From assembly GCA_937952305.1 (NCBI GenBank), contig CALFZO010000096.1:39657-103656 (forward strand): DNA of 64,000 nucleotides. Reading direction: 5' to 3'. The notes below the pieces were generated by a model. The model was given only the letters and a program-made list of their open reading frames with translations. It did not search any database and had not been told where the DNA came from. The DNA is from an uncultured Anaerolineales bacterium. GTDB lineage: Bacteria > Chloroflexota > Anaerolineae > Anaerolineales > UBA6663. Positions 59,984-64,000 of the stretch are shown here, piece by piece; position 1 is the stretch's first letter; the number at the start of each line of letters is the position of its first letter. The position numbers and the translations under genes are program-made.

Positions 59984-60616
59984 TCAGCTGATGGGCTCCT
60001 TGGGGATGACCAGGACGCAGGCTTCGTCGCCGGCGGCGATGCACTTGGTCTCATAGACCTTGAACTCGTGCCCGCCGGAGACCCACTTGAGGCCTTCCTG
60101 CAGCAGCCCGACGCCGGCGAAGCACATGGGCTTGTCGCTCTTGCGCCCGAAGCAGACCGGACAGGGGCGCATCTTGTAGATGTACTCGCCGTCGCTCTCT
60201 TCCACCGTGCTCTTCTGATCGCTGACCGACGAGAAGACCTTGGCCATGGCCGGGATGCCCAGCTTGAGCTTGGCCCCGAGCGGCAGCACTTTGAAGGCCA
60301 GGTCGCCGGCGCCGGCCAGGGCGCCGAAATTGCGCAGGCCCTGGGCGAAAGACGCGCGCCCGGCGCGCTGCGCCAAACCGCGTCCGCCGCGCGCGCCGTA
60401 CATCTCTTCCAGCGCGCCGTTCAAAGACGAGTAATCGGCGAAATCGAACTCGCGCTCGAGGTTGTCAGGGGGGTAGTTGTCGATCAGGTGCTTGAGGTGG
60501 GCCATGTTGAGAATGGCGTTGAGACCATTCTTGCCCATCACCTCCTCCATCGCCTGGAGGTAGATGCGCGCGACCTTATTCGGGTAGTAAAACCCACTCT
60601 TGGCAATAGGTTCCAC
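59984..60616 (-). CDS. V4R-domain protein
   Basis: The 210-residue protein starts at GTG 60616 (GGAG at 7 bp; VEPIAKSGFYYPNKV), with an alternative GTG at 60646. The C-terminal 4-vinyl-reductase domain has CPVCFGRKSDKPMC, GLLQEGLKWVSG, and ETKCIAAGDEACVLVI. The two Cys pairs may bind metal. The V4R fold is a small-molecule sensor in regulators and in BchJ. The neighbours are Roadblock and receiver proteins, so it is more likely a sensor than a bacteriochlorophyll enzyme. Confidence 0.88.
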   Translation of the reverse strand: MEPIAKSGFYYPNKVARIYLQAMEEVMGKNGLNAILNMAHLKHLIDNYPPDNLEREFDFADYSSLNGALEEMYGARGGRGLAQRAGRASFAQGLRNFGALAGAGDLAFKVLPLGAKLKLGIPAMAKVFSSVSDQKSTVEESDGEYIYKMRPCPVCFGRKSDKPMCFAGVGLLQEGLKWVSGGHEFKVYETKCIAAGDEACVLVIPKEPIS

Positions 60617-60688
60617 GCTCGCACTCCGAGAAGAGAACTGAGTCACCGGGCCGGCCGGGCAGCGGCCGCCCTTTGTCCGCGGCCGGAC

Positions 60689-61060
60689 CTAGACCAGCTT
60701 GGCGAGGTCTTCGGCGGCGCGGCGCATGTCGAGCAGCACCAAGCCCAGCTTGGCGCTCTCGCGGGCCAGAACCGTGAGCACCGCTTCGGTCCCCAGCGAT
60801 TGCAGGATCACGTAGCCCCGTTCGCCCTTGATCTGAACTTCGCTCAGGCCCCCGCGGCCCAGCTCCGAGGCGATGCGCTCGCCCAGGGACAACATCGCCG
60901 CCGACATGGCCGAGACGCGGTCCTCCTCGACCTCGCGGGGCAGAGCCGTGGCAATCGGCAGGCCGTCCACGCTGACGACGGCCGACGCTTCAATGTCCGG
61001 GCTGCTGACCTGCATATCGCGCAGGCGATCTACCATCAGTTCAGTTCGAGACTTGGACAA
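60689..61060 (-). CDS. Roadblock/LC7 (MglB-like) protein
   Basis: The 123-residue protein starts at TTG 61060, chosen because AGGAGG lies 8 bp upstream. An out-of-frame ATG lies between. It has the Roadblock pattern: IEASAVVSVDGLPIATALP, MSAAMLSLGERIASELG, VQIKGERGYVILQS and LTVLARESAKLGLVLL. Such proteins act as GTPase-activating dimers for small Ras-like GTPases (MglA), but no GTPase gene is in the operon. It heads the V4R-regulator unit. Confidence 0.92.
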   Translation of the reverse strand: MSKSRTELMVDRLRDMQVSSPDIEASAVVSVDGLPIATALPREVEEDRVSAMSAAMLSLGERIASELGRGGLSEVQIKGERGYVILQSLGTEAVLTVLARESAKLGLVLLDMRRAAEDLAKLV

Positions 61061-61190
61061 GGCTGCATCCTCCTGGGCGAGGAAGGGATAGGACCCATCA
61101 ACTTGGGCGTCTCAGGCCTGTGCTCGGCTGCCGTTCTGCCCGCGCAACAGGCGCGGCAACGTGATCATGGCCAGGCCCAGGACGCGCGGT

Positions 61191-61219
61191 ACTGTAGCAT
61201 AGCGGTTAAGGGCTGTCAA
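61191..61219 (-). promoter_or_regulatory. promoter of the Roadblock operon
   Basis: TTGACA (61219-61214), 17-bp spacer, TACAGT (61196-61191); leader of about 125 nt. Confidence 0.75.
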
Positions 61220-61286
61220 GTGAATTGACGATAAGATGCTCTTTCGGGCAGACTTACCTCCTATCAAGCTGGGCTGGCTTTACTAC

Positions 61287-61292
61287 TATAAT
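61287..61292 (+). promoter_or_regulatory. candidate -10 for the DedA gene
   Basis: TATAAT, an exact consensus, with a weak -35. The following 140 nt of leader show no ORF I would call. Confidence 0.45.
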
Positions 61293-61431
61293 GTCAAGTA
61301 GGTGCCGCCTGGCACAGTTTTACTTCGCTTTGGCCGGCCACGCAACTCGCCTGGCTGCCGTTTGAAATGCCGTGACGACCGCCTGACGCTTCGGTTGGTC
61401 GCGCGCGTTTTCAAGGAGTTGGAAGCTTTCC

Positions 61432-62121
61432 ATGGAAGTCCTCACCGGTTTGATCGCGTGGTTTATCGATTTCATTCTGCACATGGACACGCACCTGGAT
61501 CAGATCATCCAGGCGATGGGGTTGTGGAGCTACGCTCTGCTGTTCCTGGTGATCTTTGTCGAGACGGGCGTGGTCATCATGCCGTTTCTGCCCGGCGATT
61601 CGCTGTTGTTCGCGGCCGGCTCGCTGGCCGCGCTCGGCTCCTTGAATCCGTGGCTGCTGTTCATTCTGCTGGCCGTGGCGGCGGTGGCCGGCGATACGGT
61701 GAATTACTGGATCGGGCACTTCATCGGCCCGCGCGTGTTCAGCACCAACTCGCGCTTTCTGAAGCGGGAGTACCTGGATCGCACGCACGCCTTCTACGAA
61801 AAGCACGGCGGCAAGACGATCTTCCTGGCGCGGTTCATCCCCATTATCCGCACCTTCGCGCCGTTTGTGGCCGGGGTAGGGCGCATGAACTACGGTTACT
61901 TCTTCACCTATAACGTGGTCGGCGGCCTGGTGTGGACGGCGTTGTTCATCTGGGGCGGTTACTTCTTCGGCAACCTGCCCATCGTGAAAGAGAACTTCTC
62001 GCTGGTCATCCTGGCCATCATCGTCGTCTCCGTCCTGCCGGCGGTGTGGGAGGCGGTCCGGGCTAACAAAGCCCCGGCTAAGCCGGCCGTGCCCGCCAAC
62101 AGCCGGCCGGAGGCTGAATAA
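61432..62121 (+). CDS. DedA-family membrane protein
   Basis: The 229-residue protein has about 5-6 membrane segments and DedA signatures: ETGVVIMPFLPGDSLLFAAG, GDTVNYWIGHFIG, and FLARFIPIIRTFAPFVAG. The Arg pair and Glu are those needed in family members studied elsewhere. Members flip or translocate phospholipids or polyprenyl phosphates and affect membrane potential. The C-terminal Ala/Pro-rich tail is variable. Confidence 0.94.
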   Translation: MEVLTGLIAWFIDFILHMDTHLDQIIQAMGLWSYALLFLVIFVETGVVIMPFLPGDSLLFAAGSLAALGSLNPWLLFILLAVAAVAGDTVNYWIGHFIGPRVFSTNSRFLKREYLDRTHAFYEKHGGKTIFLARFIPIIRTFAPFVAGVGRMNYGYFFTYNVVGGLVWTALFIWGGYFFGNLPIVKENFSLVILAIIVVSVLPAVWEAVRANKAPAKPAVPANSRPEAE

Positions 62122-62144
62122 GCGTCGGCGTTCGCGCAGAAAAA

Positions 62145-62172
62145 AGCCCGCCCTTCCATTGGAAGGGCGGGC
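62145..62172 (-). terminator. terminator of the cyclophilin-type operon
   Basis: Perfect 12-bp arms GCCCGCCCTTCC / GGAAGGGCGGGC around a 3-nt loop. On the minus strand it is followed by TTTTTTC. It also lies behind the plus-strand DedA gene. Confidence 0.9.
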
Positions 62173-62207
62173 GGATCGGCGGGGCGGGCCTGACCTCAGG
62201 CCCGCTC

Positions 62208-62864
<657 letters not shown>

Positions 62865-62870
62865 GGCGGG

Positions 62871-64000
62871 CTATTGCTCCTCGATGGTCACGGAGATGAT
62901 CTTGTCCCCCTCGGGCGCGTCGGGGTTCTGCTGCGGGTCGCGCGGCGTCAGGGCGTTGACGACGTCCATACCCTCGACGACCTTGCCGAAGATGGTGTAG
63001 CTGCCGTCCAGATCGGGCGTGGCCGCCAGCGTGATGAAGAACTGGCTGCCGTTGGTGTCCACCCCGGAGTTGGCCATGCCCAGCCAGCCGGCCGCGTCGT
63101 ACTTGAGTTCGGGCACGATCTCGTTGGGGATGTAGTAGCCGGGGCCGCCGTAGCCGGTGCCGGTAGGGTCGCCGGACTGGGCGACGAAGCCGGGCACGAC
63201 GCGGTGGAAGCTGACGCCGTCGTACCAGCCCTGCTGCGCCAGGAAGACGAAGTTGTTAACGGTCACCGGGGCGGCGTCGGCCAGCAGCGCGATGACGATG
63301 TCGCCTTTGGCGGTGCGCAGCGTGGCGGTGTAGTCCTTGAGCGGGTCGATGACCTCTTCCGGCTGCCGGAACTGCCGGTCTTGCAGCAGGTCGAGCTTGA
63401 GCAGCGCTTCAAAGGCCCAGAAAGCCGTGGGGCCCTGATACGGCTGGTCGTTGACGACAAAGAAAGGCGTGCCCGGCAGGCTGGTGACCGTGCCGTCGGG
63501 CAGGCGGATGTTGGTGGCGGCGGTGTACGCGTCGAGCACCGTCTGCCGGAAGGTGCCGGCGTCCAGGTCGGCCGCGAAGCGGACGGTATCCAACTCCAGC
63601 TCGGCGGCGTAGACGTCCAGTTGGGCGCGGAAATCGGCCACGCTCAGGGCGCTCCAGGCTTCGTGTTGGCCGTACAAGAGCTCATGCATTTCCCAGAACC
63701 GGCCCTGCGCGCCGGCGGCCTCGGCCGCTTCGGCCGCGATCTGGGCCTTGTCGTGGAAGTCCAGCGGAAAGTGACGGTAGACGAGCCGGACGTAGTCCGG
63801 GTAGGTCTCGGCGAGGCGCACCAACACGGGTGCGACTGTGGAGCAGTACGGTCACTGATAGTCGCCATACTCGATGATCGTCAGCCGGGCATCGCGCGGG
63901 CCGCGCTGCCAATCGGCGTCGGTGACCGGCGGGAAGAGCGAGTCGCTGCCGGTTTCAGGCGCCAGCGTGGCCGTGGCGGTGGGCGGCACCGGCGACGGCG
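62871..64000 (-). CDS. DsbA-like/cyclophilin fusion with an in-frame TGA at the active site (N-terminus off the window)
   Basis: The frame from the window edge to 62871 encodes a Pro/Thr linker (ATATLAPETGSDSLFPP), then a DsbA/Thioredoxin_4-like domain (LTIIEYGDYQ, TGA, PYCS, LVRLAETYPDYVRLV) and a cyclophilin domain (FHRVVPGFVAQSGDPTGTG, NGSQFFITLA). The only stop is TGA at 63854-63852, exactly where the first Cys of CPYC belongs, and coding is strong on both sides. I read it as a probable Sec codon; nonsense mutation or sequence error are the alternatives. If the TGA were a true stop, only the GTG at 63827 would allow a 318-residue product without the N-terminal active site. Confidence 0.8.
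63817..63854 (-). promoter_or_regulatory. candidate Sec codon with SECIS-like hairpin
   Basis: TGA (63854-63852) is followed after 17 nt by CGCACC-CGTGTT-GGTGCG (63834-63817), a perfect 6-bp stem. The loop starts 24 nt after the UGA, inside the usual 16-37 nt range for bacterial SECIS elements, and contains a G at its second position. The usual bulged U is not evident. Confidence 0.45.

Noticed and set aside
62871..63827. Cyclophilin fusion starting at GTG 63827
   Set aside because: That start would cut off the first part of the DsbA fold and its active site, and no ribosome-binding site precedes it. The open frame continues upstream of the TGA.

Overview
The window is GC-rich bacterial chromosome, dense in genes with short gaps, and it looks like a Chloroflexota genome (Anaerolineae or Caldilineae type). 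The reasons are the lipoprotein N-termini of the form LAAC-AP-ATP followed by long Ala/Pro/Thr linkers, paired DUF4349 lipoproteins, a YfbK-type VWA lipoprotein, cadherin-like surface repeats, a single-chain GOGAT and multi-GAF kinases. This placement is inference: no rRNA or other marker gene is present. I saw no tRNA, insertion sequence, CRISPR array or phage gene.

Layout. 1-6.8 kb (minus): an exporter operon ordered response regulator, membrane-fusion protein, ABC ATPase, MacB-type permease, small membrane protein, sensor kinase (C-terminus off the window). 6.85-8.9 kb: a YyaL/DUF255 thioredoxin-fold protein. 9.0-15 kb: a secreted protein of about 1774 residues with ten cadherin-like modules and a small membrane partner. 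15-22 kb (minus): an AspT/YidE-type transporter, a secreted subtilase with a roughly 410-nt leader, and two HtrA-like proteases. 22-28.4 kb: two flavin oxidases facing an aldolase, aminotransferase and ROK kinase cluster. 28.4-41.4 kb: a nitrogen-assimilation block with glnA, a GAF kinase/regulator pair, an ArsB/NhaD-type permease, amt and GOGAT. Structured leaders precede glnA, the permease and amt.

41.4-49.5 kb: REP-like palindromes, a pentapeptide protein, an ATPase fused to an OmpR-type winged helix, a receptor-like lipoprotein with a cytoplasmic phosphotransferase-kinase fold, two DUF4349 lipoproteins and a VWA lipoprotein. Two of the promoters carry matching 11-bp direct-repeat arrays. 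49.5-53.6 kb: a CRP-family regulator, a DUF3307 membrane protein, an aminotransferase and arginase. 53.6-54.0 kb: an ORF-less, highly folded minus-strand unit that I read as a non-coding RNA. 54-61 kb (minus): a YfhO-flippase fusion, a glycosyltransferase, a regulator with degenerate GGDEF, a V4R protein and a Roadblock protein. 61.4-64 kb: a DedA protein and two cyclophilin-type proteins.

The observations I rate highest are: an in-frame TGA exactly at the nucleophilic cysteine of a DsbA-cyclophilin fusion (candidate selenoprotein); the related promoter/leader RNAs of the permease, amt and (partly) glnA; the PhoB-like direct-repeat operators; the receptor-kinase-like lipoprotein beside an ATPase/winged-helix protein; and the unassigned structured RNA near 53.8 kb.
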